This document shows positions 1 through 9,351 of a stretch of 64,000 bases of DNA, piece by piece (position 1 is the stretch's first letter; every line of letters begins with the position of its first letter). The notes beneath the pieces are model-generated. The model was given only the letters and a program-made list of their open reading frames with translations. It was not told where the DNA came from and made no database searches. The stretch lies in assembly GCA_037157565.1 (NCBI GenBank), contig JAZHRO010000012.1, positions 8,830,501 through 8,894,500 of the forward strand, given 5' to 3'. Origin of the DNA: Thalassia testudinum (lineage: Eukaryota > Streptophyta > Magnoliopsida > Alismatales > Hydrocharitaceae). The position numbers and the translations under genes are program-made.

Positions 1-83
1 TTTCACTACTGCCTTTAGGTAAATCTTAGATTAGAAAGCCACCTACTAAAAAAAAAAGAGAAAAGAAATAAAAAATAAGCCAT
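1..83 (+). mobile_element. Fragment of an Athila post-pol spacer, sense strand plus
   Basis: Positions 9-83 read as the reverse complement of the element A spacer around 8,625-8,710: the string GCCTTTAGGTAAATCTTAGA, then AGCCACCTACT, an A-run and ATAAGCCA occur in the same order. A related Athila copy in the opposite orientation to A and B therefore ran through the left edge of the window. Homology stops after ATAAGCCA, so this is a breakpoint. Too short to assign to a family. Confidence 0.55.
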
Positions 84-1762
84 AATTAGCCCATATTTGT
101 GGGCTATTTAAGTATTTAAGTGCCCAGAAATTAAGCTAATTTTAACATTTAGATAGCATACATTAGGATGTAAATAAATTAATTCATATTTTTAGCTTAA
201 TAGCATAATTCATGTGTGACATTCATATCTAAATGCATTTAGAATTAACTTAGAATTGCATGCATTTGATTAGTTAACCAATTAGGTGCATTACATACAT
301 TGTTTTAATTAACATAGAAGTTAAGGAGTTATGCATAAATAATCCCAATTATTTTATTATTATTATTATTATTCTTTGGCAGGTAACTGCTCCGCTTCCT
401 CCTCCTATGCCCATTCATTCCTCACAACTGCCAGCATTCACGAGGATCTGCTCCCGCCTCTTGTGATTTCAATTGTATTGGCTGCTGCTACAAGAGGGGG
501 GAGGAGACGACTATGTTCGGTAGGCCTTCATCCCCTCTCCTCACTATGTAGAGAACTTGGTTTCTCATCTGCTTCACTACCATTGGCTTCAACCGCGGTG
601 AAGCTTCACCATCTTGGGCGTGCGGGGTGACAGCCTGCACTGCCATCGCAAAGCTCTACATTGCAATCTCACTGTGCAACTGCCAGATCCTCTCCCCTGT
701 CCACCTTCAACACCACCACAGCCATTGCATCTCTACGTTGCAACTCCATGCCCTGCACCTTCATCTCCCCTACTAGTTAAGATGTTCGGGAAGTTTCCCG
801 GACGTCTGATGCACCCTCGCTGCACCTCCTCGCCCTTGGCTTACGCGCACATTTAAGCATGCTGCCAGCTCCGCACGTCCAACAGCAGCAGTACCCACCG
901 CCTTCACGCCTCTCCATCCTTGCTGATGCCCTCGCCTTGCGCGCGTACAACACAAGCTCGCGCAGCTACTGCGTGTTCCACACCATTGTAGCAGCCAATG
1001 CCACCACCACCTTCATCCTCTCCTTCTTCAACCCCCCCTTCACCACCGTTCCCTACAACTCCAAAGAACTAAAAGCTACAACAGCCCTTCCATGCCATCC
1101 TGCCATGTCTGGTCACCTCAAGACCACGCTCCACCTTAGATCCATCAAGCATTGCCTTAACAGCTCGCCGACAACCTCCTGCCTCACGCGACAAGCTTTA
1201 TCAACACTTCACACTTTACCTGCAGCACCAGCTCGCCGCCGACCTCCGCTCCACCGTTCGACCATGTTTGATCATCCCAGTCAATACCGCCACTACCAAA
1301 GCGAAGACCTCGGCCCCACGTGCCTCCCCCGAGCTCCTAGTGTTAATGACCTCTCCTCCCTTTCGCATGAGCCGCCGCAAGCAATCCTCTGTTTTGACGT
1401 TAATTAAATTTTACATTCATTGCCATTGCTGACTATTTTGAATTTTTAGATAATAATATTCTATTCGGTTGATTTTATGAGCATATTCCTCTTATTATGC
1501 ATAAATGCAATATCAGCATGATAATGTCTTATTATCTCAATTGAAAAGCGATTTTGATTTGGTTTCTTGATGAAACTAATCGAGAACATTTGTTTTTATT
1601 CGGTGGGAGTTTAAATAGGCCATTGCCTCCCTATAGATATGACCCACTCATTTGTGAGTGGTTTATTTAATTAGTTTTGATTTCGTTATTCGCCACTCGA
1701 TTTCTAAAACTGCAACGATCTTGATTTACATTTTCAAAAACTAAAATAACGAGGTAAAAAAA
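84..1762. other. Non-coding stretch ending in possible 5' LTR (U5) sequence
   Basis: No convincing gene. Positions 84-370 are AT-rich; 370-1,400 are C-rich with CACC and CTCC runs that keep a 182-residue frame open, but its composition is that of low-complexity filler. The last 350 bases are AT-rich and directly precede a tRNA-Asp primer-site relic, so they should be the end of a 5' LTR. A TGCCTCCCTA string at 1,627 resembles the U5 strings near the ends of the other LTRs here. The left LTR border could not be found. Confidence 0.35.
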
Positions 1763-1780
1763 TGGCGCCATTGCCAGGGA
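1763..1780 (+). promoter_or_regulatory. Degenerate tRNA-Asp primer-binding site
   Basis: TGGCGCCATTGCCAGGGA differs by two transitions from the perfect tRNA-Asp complement TGGCGCCGTTGCCGGGGA seen in element D. It marks the start of the internal region of a plus-strand LTR retroelement whose LTR lies to the left. Confidence 0.65.
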
Positions 1781-3116
1781 GGCAACAAGCCTGTTAAACT
1801 CGGATTTATTTAATTATTTGTTCACATTTTATTTGAGGTATATTTCAATTCAATTATCTGTTTGGTGCGAGGTACGCGTATTTGGAGACGTCTTGTCACA
1901 CCAGCCTCAAAGATCAAGCGATCCTTGACATCGTCAGTGGAGTTGCAACACTGGGAGAAGGAGCATCACGCCTGCCTTAGCAATGCCTCGGTGGACCTTG
2001 TTTCCACCGCTAGAGGAGATATCCGGAGGACCACATCTTCATCTCATCCATTTAGCTGTGGATAGTTTTTATTTTTCTTTCTTCTCTTTAGTTCAATACA
2101 TTCATTTGGAAAACCCTTGTTTGTTCCCCTATTTTGCTTTAGGCCCATGTTGGGTAATAATTTTCGGGAGTCTGTTCCCTTTTCTTTAGATCCAAATTTT
2201 GTTTTATTTTTGTGGTTGTTTATCCTTTGCTCTTTTTTTGCATAAGTAGATATATATATATAAAGCATGAGCTACTTGCTAGAAGCTGCCTGCCCCTAGG
2301 ATGACCATTTAGGTGTGAATGAACAGCATCTAGACTTGATTTTCTGCATTGCGTGCATTCTTGCATCGTTGATTGCAGGAGGCAAGGTACATTTTCTGGA
2401 CTTCGCATCTGTATTTGTTCACGCATTGCATGTGGACCTTAATTTCAAAGACCACTAAGTTTGATTTGAATTGATTTAACAATTGGTCACATTAATTTTT
2501 TTTTTCAAAAAAGGACTTTAACTAAAGGAGGAATATTTAAAAACCAAGGACCTGAACTTCAAACTTGGCATACGATTCAAAATTCAAAATCTTTTACTGT
2601 GTACACTTATATCTCTTGCACCATGGCACGCAGTTAGACACTTAGGTTTCGAACCGCTAGGACTAGAGCCTCCTATTACTGGGATCTAAAGTGACCCGAA
2701 CTTTAGTTTAGAGGTGAAGTTTCCTCCAAACCTTGCGGATTAAGGGTAGTTAAGAAGCACCATGAAAGCAACGCTTCAAAGGAAGGGTTTGACCCTACTT
2801 GCATCCCTCTTTGGCGTGTTTGGTGCTAACTAAACTTTTTAGGCTTTAGAGAGGATCACCTAAGTCCTAGTTAGGTCTTCTTAAGCATATCTTAGGTCGA
2901 CAAGTAAGTGCGTAACTGTTTAGATAACTTGATTTGTCACCTACAAGTTGACTTAAATCTCAAAAGCTTAACTGATTAAAGACCTAAAAAGTCCTCAGGT
3001 TTGTGTTTATATTGGGAGGAATCTGATTGTGGTGTGAGTTAGAATGGATCACGTTGACTTTCATTCTTTCACCTCTTGCCCACATCCTTAACCCCACTCT
3101 ACTATCTTTGAACCCA
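1781..3116 (+). other. Leader of the decayed plus-strand element
   Basis: Follows the primer-site relic and precedes the gag-like frame. No open frame of note and no conserved motif recognised. It holds a T-rich stretch at 2,070-2,240 and a short (TA)n run near 2,252. Assigned as leader only from its position. Confidence 0.35.
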
Positions 3117-4117
3117 TACGCTATGATGGTCCATCTTTTGATAGACAGAATGATAACCAGTGGGATCCTTTTTACTCCTATTATAGGAGTATTGGCCTGG
3201 TTAATCCCCAAATTGGTGAGCAGAACTTAGGAGCGGGATTTGCCTTGCCCAAAATCCCACACACCATATAAATACCCAACCCACCCTCCCTAAATGATTA
3301 TAATGGTTGGACAGAAACTCCTAGGAACTAAAAGCCTAAGCCTGACTTCTCTCCTAATAGTAATGATGACCTCTCCTCTTTGAAGATGGAAATACAGAAA
3401 ATGCAAGATGAAATGATTAAATTATTAGGAGAATCTTCGAGAGCAGACCAACAAGAAAAAGAATACATTAGTCACCCAACCTACCCTATTGAGGATGACA
3501 TGCACTCCTCTATGCTAGATGCATCTCCTGTGGGAGAGCCACACCCTAAGCTAGAGGTAAATTTTGGGGATTCTGAAAGGAGGAATAGCTACTTCTATGG
3601 GATTGATTTTGAACCTTCTCTGCTAAATGGAACTTCCTTGAGAGGTCCACGCCTTAAGTGGGAAGAGGATATGTATGAAAGTAGCTACCATTTGGATGAA
3701 GAAAGGTAGCAACCCGAGGAAGATGATGATCATGTTGAGTATCCACCTAAATTATATTGGAGTCAAAAGAAGGGAATGATGGTAGCATTGGAAGACCTCG
3801 ACCTCGATGATAGCATTTTTGTGACATTTGATGAAGTGGGTCGAAGTCAAGTTGTTAATTCTGCCCTCCCGCCTGATCACGAGATGGAACTCAAGCACAC
3901 CCTTAGGGAACCTAACCCTGAAGAAATTGACCTATCTGAGGAGTTTGATGTTACCAGTGTGAACCATTTACTCCAGATAGAGTGCCCTAGGGGATCTGCA
4001 GAGATTTTAGATGATTCTAGACCTCGGGTACATGATGAATTATATGATAAGGAGAAGGATGAATTATATGAGGAACCTACATTCAAGATTTGCAGCAGGT
4101 CTTTAGCGACATTTTGA
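3117..4117 (+). pseudogene. Gag-like acidic ORF of a possible gag-only retroelement
   Basis: Two open pieces (3,380-3,709 and 3,776-4,117) and an upstream continuation with in-frame stops give a discontinuous protein of about 330 residues. The N-terminal part is rich in N, Q, Y and P (YDGPSF, NQWDPFYSYY, LNDYNGW), the style of the C-terminal half of Athila gag (compare NPGWRNHPNFSW in elements A and D). A short heptad-like helix follows (MEIQKMQDEMIKLL), then a strongly acidic tail (EEDDDH, DLDLDDS, EEIDLSEEFD). No protease, RT or integrase motif follows before the LTR-like promoter at 4,161. Position between a primer-site relic and that promoter suggests a non-autonomous, gag-derived element. 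I do not recognise the family; it could instead be an unrelated reading frame. Confidence 0.35.
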
Positions 4118-4160
4118 ATGTCGCTATTGACCCAATGACGAATTTGAGCCCTTTCCTCAA

Positions 4161-4170
4161 CTATAAAAAG
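4161..4170 (+). promoter_or_regulatory. TATA box of LTR-like sequence
   Basis: CTATAAAAAG followed by GGCCC and a pyrimidine-rich stretch, matching the CTATAAAAGG promoter core of the A and B LTRs. Confidence 0.5.
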
Positions 4171-4456
4171 GGCCCTTCCCCTCCCATTTGTGTCAATCAT
4201 CCATCGAAGAGATACCACCACCTTCTAGAGCTCCAAGCAAGGTCTTGGAGTCGTCGAGACACCGACAGAAACTCCTCCAGTGTCGTGGCTGCCTCGACGC
4301 CATCTTCTTCCTTGTCTTAGTTTGATTTTATGTGATAGTGTAGTACATGTTTTTCATTTGAAGCATTCACCTATATTTTGTTCATCATAACATTTGATAA
4401 TTAATACAATACATCTTTGATATATTATTCGCACCATGATTCTTTAACCTTATTCC

Positions 4457-4507
4457 CCCTCTCTTTCTATCTCTCTCTCCCTCTCTCTCCCTATCTCTCT
4501 CTTTCTC
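4457..4507. repeat. CT-rich microsatellite
   Basis: Interrupted (CT)n run, about 50 bases, on the plus strand. Confidence 0.85.
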
Positions 4508-5139
4508 GTTCTCTCCTTTTGCAAGCAAATCAAAAGCGATATTTTTGTGATAGGAAAGTGATTAGTAGATTCAATACTTTGCCTCCCTATGTTCGACACT
4601 TAGACTCACATCTGATTATTTTTCTAAGTAAAATTGACGTCGTAAAATGCACTACAACAAGCGATTTTTACGCAAACGCGTTCGACGAACGTCAATGCCC
4701 AAGAAAAATCAATCCAAACCTACTAGTACATTCAGCAAGTGCAGTAAGTGCACCAGAGCTCATCTTAAAGCTTTCTTTTTCGCAAATGTACTTTAGTCTA
4801 TATTTTCCATCAGTAAATTACAAGTTTTAGAGACAACATATCAGAAGAAAATGAAATATAAAGGCATAAGAAGCTATTATAAAAAATTAAAGCAGGGTTG
4901 AGTTACTAGTATGAACATCTATTTACCTATTCACTAATCGACTTATTGTTGATTGTACAAATGTATTCACCCTACATAGAAATAGAGGTAAGGCCTAGGA
5001 CCCAGACACATAGATATTAGGAAAGATATCAAAGCATGAAGACATTAACACCTAATTATTAATTACATTAGGTTACCTAATATAATGTAACCTAATTACT
5101 ACAATTGTTGTATTAAAAAAAACATATTGTTTAAAAAAA

Positions 5140-5480
5140 ACCTTGAGGATGAGGGGAGGAATGGGAAGGCAGGAGGAGATGAGGAGGGAGAGGGGGAGGA
5201 GGAGGAAATGAGGACGAGGAGGACATGATGAGGAGCAGCAATAGGAGGAGTTGTGGACGGGGACGAGAATGAGTAGGGGGCAACAAGGAAGAGCAGTAGT
5301 AAGAGGAGAGGGGCAAAGAGGAGGAGGAAGATGAGAAGGAGGAGAGCTAAGGAGAGGGTGGAGGGGGGTGTGGATGAAGAGGAGGAAGGGGAGGAGGAGG
5401 AAGATGAGGAGAAGGGGCGACAATGAGGAGCTCTACGACGAGGAGTTCTGCGGATGATGAGGGAGGAGTTGTGTGCAATG
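5140..5480. repeat. Purine-rich GAG/GGA low-complexity tract
   Basis: About 340 bases of GAGGAGG and GGAGGA variants on the plus strand. The minus strand gives a Ser/Pro/Leu-rich open frame that is a composition artefact. Confidence 0.85.
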
Positions 5481-5518
5481 TGGGGGAGGAGAGGGCTCTA
5501 TGAGGGCATACATGGTCT

Positions 5519-5672
5519 GACATTTGCCGTCGATTTAATTAATAAGCGATGGCAAATGTATAATTCAATCTCAATTCTCGCACCCAAAATTTTGCGAAAA
5601 ATTTTAGGTCGACATTTGTCGTCGGTTATTATAATAAGCGACGGCAAATGTATAATTCAATCTCAATTCTCA
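5519..5672. repeat. 92-bp tandem duplication, each unit holding a hairpin
   Basis: A unit starting GACATTTGCCGTCG at 5,519 is repeated at 5,611 (GACATTTGTCGTCG), period 92, the second copy ending around TCAATCTCAATTCTC. Each unit folds CATTTGCCGTCG against a downstream CGAYGGCAAATG (12-bp stem, loop of about 15 bases). Confidence 0.75.
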
Positions 5673-5839
5673 TGCACAAAAGTTTATGATATTACTTTTT
5701 GGATGATGTGGGGGCACTTAATTTCAGTGTGGTCTTCCCCATCACTTAGATTGAGAAACGATGACAAAATTATTTTTGCCATCACTTGTGCAACCGACAA
5801 TAACTAACCGACAGCAGATCACCTTCTCTAGTAGTGAAG

Positions 5840-6298
5840 CATGAAGGACCACAAAAGCAAAAAGAAACAAAGGTAGCAAGGCAGCTCAAAATAGAAGACG
5901 AATAAGGCTACGCCACAAAATTCTTGAATCCATAGATGATATATGGAAATTGGATCCTATCCAATCGTAGGATCCCCTACAGGTGTATTGGTACATGTGA
6001 AGAGTTCGTGGTAATAGTCTAGTCAGCAGCTCCCAATTTTGCTAGTTTTGATGCAAAAGCATTGGCAGCCAGGCAGATATAGGAAATATAGTTGATTCTA
6101 TGTTTGCTTCTCAACATTTGACTGTAATCCTGTTGTATTGCCCATGGACATGAACTTTGCCATTCCACCAGTAGTGCAATAAGGTGGAGTCAGACTCCAG
6201 TTGAAGGGGAGTAAAACTTAAGGAGTTTGAAAGCATGTGGTTGATAGTCCTGATAATAGCTTTCTCCTAAACAGTAGTATCGGACTTGTAAGGACTAG
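5840..6298 (-). pseudogene. LINE-H 3' part: C-terminal half of RNase H and 3' UTR
   Basis: Read leftwards from 6,298, this continues the RNase H domain of a plant LINE broken by element A. Recognisable are EKAIIRTINHML, the typical LQLESDS acidic motif, WWNG, and near the end NAFASKLAKLG, corresponding to the terminal N..AD.LA..G helix of plant LINE RNase H. A stop lies at about 6,018, followed by some 180 bases of presumed 3' UTR. One in-frame TAG lies before EKAI. Removing one copy of the element A target duplication keeps the frame across the insertion, good evidence that both halves were one gene. Which LINE clade it belongs to cannot be said. Confidence 0.65.
6294..6298. repeat. Left target-site duplication of element A (ACTAG)
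   Basis: ACTAG abuts the TGTTGAA end of the left LTR; the other flank has ACCAG at 17,961-17,965. One transition separates the copies, consistent with an old five-base duplication. The interrupted LINE frame supports it. Confidence 0.7.
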
Positions 6299-6521
6299 TG
6301 TTGAACGTATTTTTGCGAATCGCTACGCTAACGTGTTCGATTTTGGAAAACCTGTCGTTGTAGTTCGAAAGCGAAGAATTCGTGTTCAACAAATAAAATT
6401 TATATCGAAAAGAATTCTGGGCCCAACACAAGGAGGCTACGTTGATCTATATTCGCAATTATATTTTTTTAGGATTTTTGATAAGCAAGGCGATATAATT
6501 ACAATGGAGCTATCAGACTAA

Positions 6522-6526
6522 AAGAA

Positions 6527-6561
<35 letters not shown>

Positions 6562-6566
6562 AAGAG
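6522..6566. repeat. (GA)n microsatellite in U5 of the A 3' LTR
   Basis: AAGAGAGAGAG-type repeat; the counterpart in the 5' LTR is at 16,498-16,542. Confidence 0.9.
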
Positions 6567-6956
6567 AACTTGCATTCAATATTTCAATTGTTTATATAAT
6601 CAAACTAAATAAAAGTTACACTAGAAAGCGGAAAATCAATTACACTATAAAGCAGGAAAATTCTACACTAGAAAAGCTGTAAATAAGAATGGGAGAGAGA
6701 AGTTATCCTCCTCGACGATTGCTTGGAGGACGAGCCGGACGGGACGATGCCTAGACGAAGGAGAATGAAGCAGGACGAAGGAGAAGAACGGGAACGGAGC
6801 AGCACGCCGTCGTCGTCGCGGGATCCACTTCCGAAGGGGAACGAAAATTGGACTTTATCTCACAAGAAGCATCCCAGGTGTGGGACAAGCTTCTTTTGAG
6901 CTTTGGAGGGGTAGAGAGGAGAAAGAAGGGATGAGAATTTCGTGTGGAGGGGGTCT

Positions 6957-6966
6957 CCTTTTATAG
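6957..6966 (-). promoter_or_regulatory. TATA box, A 3' LTR
   Basis: CTATAAAAGG on the minus strand, followed by AGACCCCCTCC. The same box is in the A 5' LTR (16,933-16,942) and both B LTRs (23,629-23,638; 33,658-33,667), so it is the likely core promoter of this family. Confidence 0.75.
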
Positions 6967-7022
6967 TTGCAAGGAGTGGGGGAAAAATGGACATTACAAC
7001 TTCAAAACAATAAATAAGGGGT

Positions 7023-7052
7023 CTTTAGTGACAGATAAATCCGTCACTAAAG
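7023..7052. repeat. U3 hairpin upstream of the TATA box
   Basis: CTTTAGTGAC and GTCACTAAAG form a perfect 10-bp stem around AGATAAATCC. Counterparts: 16,999-17,028, 23,695-23,724, 33,724-33,753. About 60 bp upstream of the TATA box in transcription sense. Confidence 0.8.
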
Positions 7053-7428
7053 CCCCAACGTAGGCGTAGCTTCCGCGCCCACTCATGCCTCCTCGGCTGC
7101 CCGCTCATCAACGTCCACGCACATCCAGCGATCCTCAGCAGTCCAATCGCGAGATCGGACGGCTTAAGTCGCGCCTTCTCCTGCTGCATCGCGCGCCCGC
7201 CCACGCATCTGATTGCGCGTCCGATTGTGCGTCCAATCGCGCGTCGACGCTATCGAGCACGCGCGGCCGTCTGATCTCCATCTGACGCTCCACCCGCTCC
7301 CAATCGCCCGCGCCTGCCGCTCCTCGCCACGGCTCGAACCCGCGCCCAGCGCTCGCGATAGTACGCTCGACCACTACGCTATGGGGCGCGGATGGTCGAG
7401 CGGACGCTTTTAAAAGTGAGAGCCCACA

Positions 7429-7452
7429 GCCGTTGGATTAAGATCCAACGGC
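7429..7452. repeat. GTTGGAT inverted repeat in U3
   Basis: GCCGTTGGAT, TAAG, ATCCAACGGC: perfect 10-bp inverted repeat, also at 17,405-17,428. Related copies lie in the LTRs of B and C. Confidence 0.8.
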
Positions 7453-7514
7453 GAAGAGCGATCGGCGCGGGGCCTTCACAAGATGAAGCGGCCGCTTGGG
7501 CAGCTGAGATGGTG

Positions 7515-7522
7515 CCACGTGG
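7515..7522. promoter_or_regulatory. G-box in U3 of A
   Basis: CCACGTGG within GGTGCCACGTGGTGC. The 5' LTR copy has decayed to CCATGTGG (17,492-17,499). Comparable G-boxes occur in B (24,251-24,258) and C (36,217-36,224). Confidence 0.5.
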
Positions 7523-7983
7523 TGCTATCTTGGCCGTCCATCTTCTGGAAGTTGTAGATGGTGCCACGGATGTCGGATTGACTCGATTTTTGTGTCATTG
7601 GGCTGCGATCATTGATCCGAATTCATCCGTGCGGTCGAATTTATCATCTGAAGTGAGAATTTACACCATTCTAGCCCTTGATCTTCTAGGGTTCCTGGGT
7701 CACTATCTGATGCTACGGATGCCTGATTAGGGCGATCTTGGAGTCGTTGAACTCCAATCGTCGCCCTGATCACATCCATATGGTTGGATCTTTGATCTGA
7801 GGCCCAGATAAAATGTTTTCCCTGTCCAAGCACATAAAAGGAGACAATTAACCTCCATTTTATTCAAACTACTCTAAATGCAAGATGATGCATGTAATGC
7901 AATATTTATATCATGAAATGCAATCCTATGCTTAAGAACATGCATAAATAGACATTTTAAGTAGTGTAAATGTGCTTACATCA

Positions 7984-7995
7984 TACCCCCATGCC
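7984..7995 (-). other. Polypurine tract of element A
   Basis: GGCATGGGGGTA on the minus strand abuts the TGATG start of the 3' LTR. Element D has the identical tract at 56,711-56,722. It primes plus-strand DNA synthesis in LTR retroelements. Confidence 0.85.
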
Positions 7996-8555
7996 TATCT
8001 TTTGCTAGTCCTTAGCAAAAACTATATGCTATTTATAAAAGAATTAGGTTAGATTATTTGGACTTGAGTTATTTTTCAATCATTAAGAAATTATCTACTT
8101 AGGAACTGAACTTTCAAAGACACAACAGTGCCCGGGTATCAGCCAAAATGCAGACCGCTTCGAGCCCTCGCCTTATTAAAAGAAAATTTTCCTTTTTTTT
8201 CTCTTTTTATCTTTTCTAATTTTTTTTTATTTTCAAATTTTTGGGTTTAAGAGTGACTTTCTACGGCCATTCAACTCACCCAAAATTTGATGAGAATCCT
8301 AAGCTTTAAGCATCTTATTGTGATTGTGATAGACTCGATGACCGGCAACTAGAACAGACTTCAGATTTCTACGCCTCTAGGTGACCTAACCAGAATTCTA
8401 CCTAAAAGTGTATCTTTACAATCGGTAGCTTTCTCCCTACTTTTATTTTTTTTATGGGGTCAACACAAGGGTGAATCCAGTGTATATCTCCCCGGTTTAT
8501 TCTACTTCTCTACTTCTTCCTAAGTGTTTTGGGAATTTTTAGTGCATTTTCTTAG

Positions 8556-8614
8556 TTGGGTTCTGGACAACCGATCGATGAGCTGTTACCACCGACAACT
8601 TGCCAGCCATACTC
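8556..8614 (-). repeat. Spacer repeat, copy 1 of element A
   Basis: Plus strand TTGGGTTCTGGACAACCGAT...TTGCCAGCCATACTC; pairs with copy 2 at 8,733-8,790 (CTGGGCTCTGGACAACC...TTGCGAGCCATATC). B has two copies and D three related units. Confidence 0.75.
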
Positions 8615-8732
8615 ATGCGGCGAAGTGTGGCTTATTTCTTTTTGTTCTTTTCTCCCTTTTTTTTTTTTTAAAGTAGGTGGCTTCCCTAGTCTAAGATTTA
8701 CCTAAAGGCAGCAAACTAAGAAAGGTCCAGTG

Positions 8733-8790
8733 ACTGGGCTCTGGACAACCTATCTATGGGTTGTTACCCACGATAACTTGCGAGCCATAT
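8733..8790 (-). repeat. Spacer repeat, copy 2 of element A
   Basis: Second imperfect copy, 177 bp from the first. In the sense of the element each unit contains a GTTATCGTGGGTAAC-like mini-hairpin and a CCAGA.CCC end. Confidence 0.75.
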
Positions 8791-9186
8791 CACCCTAGAA
8801 GGTTCATTAGCTACCCAATTTCCATTAGAATCGCCGAACAACGAGTCAGTGCAAAGAAAGTGTGTAGATGCTTAAAACTCAAAATTCCCTCAAATTAGAG
8901 GGTGGGTTGATAAGTCATGTACTTATCACCCAAACTTATTTATTTCAATTATAATAGAATTAAGATGGCGATGACTCAAAAACAAATCCACATTTTAGTG
9001 GATACACAGGCTAATTAAGTCCAAAGACCTGAGGGGTCTTTGTGTTCAGATCCTAATGTAAAATTTCTTAGGATTGAAAAGTCCTAATGTCCAACTAATC
9101 CTTCCTTTTTTTTTAAAAAAAAAAAAAGAGAGAGACAATTTATACGGATTTCACAAAGCTAACCAAATAATTCAAGAATGAATCCA

Positions 9187-9198
9187 CCCCCCCATGCC
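9187..9198 (-). other. Internal second polypurine tract of element A
   Basis: GGCATGGGGGGG on the minus strand, preceded by GAGGACATTGCATCAGCTA. B (25,963-25,973) and D (55,433-55,446) have the same tract at the same place, shortly after pol. It resembles the terminal tract but is about 1.2 kb upstream of it. Confidence 0.7.
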
Positions 9199-9351
9199 TA
9201 GCTGATGCAATGTCCTCATTGAAAAAGAGACATGAAAGAAAGGGTAGAATATGAAAGATGTCACCTGGATATGAAGCTCGTATCAGCCTTGTGTCATATG
9301 TACAACTGCTGAGTTTAATGCCGTCAGCTAGGCGAAGTCTAGCCAAAGAAG

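Larger units (their letters stand above)
4118..4649 (+). mobile_element. LTR-like sequence, 3' LTR candidate of the decayed element
   Basis: Carries a good TATA box (CTATAAAAAG at 4,161), a C-rich stretch after it, a CT microsatellite, and a late string TTGCCTCCCTATGTTCGAC at about 4,579 resembling TTGCTCCCTGAGTTCGACC in the U5 of element D. The order promoter, R, U5 fits an LTR read left to right. No TG or CA border or matching left LTR was found, so it may belong to a different element from the primer site at 1,763. Confidence 0.4.
4650..5836. mobile_element. Possible non-autonomous CACTA (En/Spm-like) element
   Basis: The right end reads ...CTCTAGTAGTG, the reverse complement of CACTACTAGAG, a typical CACTA terminus; the left end starts CACTACAACAAG. 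Beside the right end lie copies of the TTTGCCGTCG / CGACGGCAAA motif common in CACTA subterminal repeats. The interior is purine-rich GAGGAGG sequence without a transposase. The flanking triplets (ATG left, AAG right) agree at only two of three bases. The left CACTACAAC string also resembles the CTACAATG motif near LTR ends, so the left border may be wrong; the right terminus is the firmer one. Confidence 0.42.
6299..7983 (-). repeat. Element A 3' LTR
   Basis: On the minus strand it starts TGATGTAAGC at 7,983 and ends CGTTCAACA at 6,299. It holds a CACGTG G-box (7,515-7,522), a GTTGGAT inverted repeat (7,429-7,452), a hairpin (7,023-7,052), the TATA box (6,957-6,966), a GTCCCACA motif (6,876-6,886) and a (GA)n microsatellite in U5. 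Plus-strand open frames of 60-110 residues here are spurious. Confidence 0.92.
7996..9351 (-). other. Element A post-pol spacer, no env
   Basis: About 1.36 kb between the end of integrase and the polypurine tract. No open frame with signal peptide or membrane segments, so the env-like gene of some Athila elements is absent. It holds T-rich runs, two copies of a 58-bp repeat (8,556-8,614 and 8,733-8,790) and an internal second polypurine tract at 9,187-9,198. Confidence 0.75.

Noticed and set aside
859..1407. 182-residue open frame
   Set aside because: Low-complexity His/Ser/Pro/Thr sequence in C-rich DNA; no domain, no homologue recognised.
5073..5423. Leu/Ser/Pro-rich minus-strand frame
   Set aside because: Lies on the GAGGAGG repeat tract; pure composition effect.
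7996..9351. Possible env-like gene after integrase in A (also the spacers of B and D)
   Set aside because: No open frame with a signal peptide or membrane segments in any of the three spacers.
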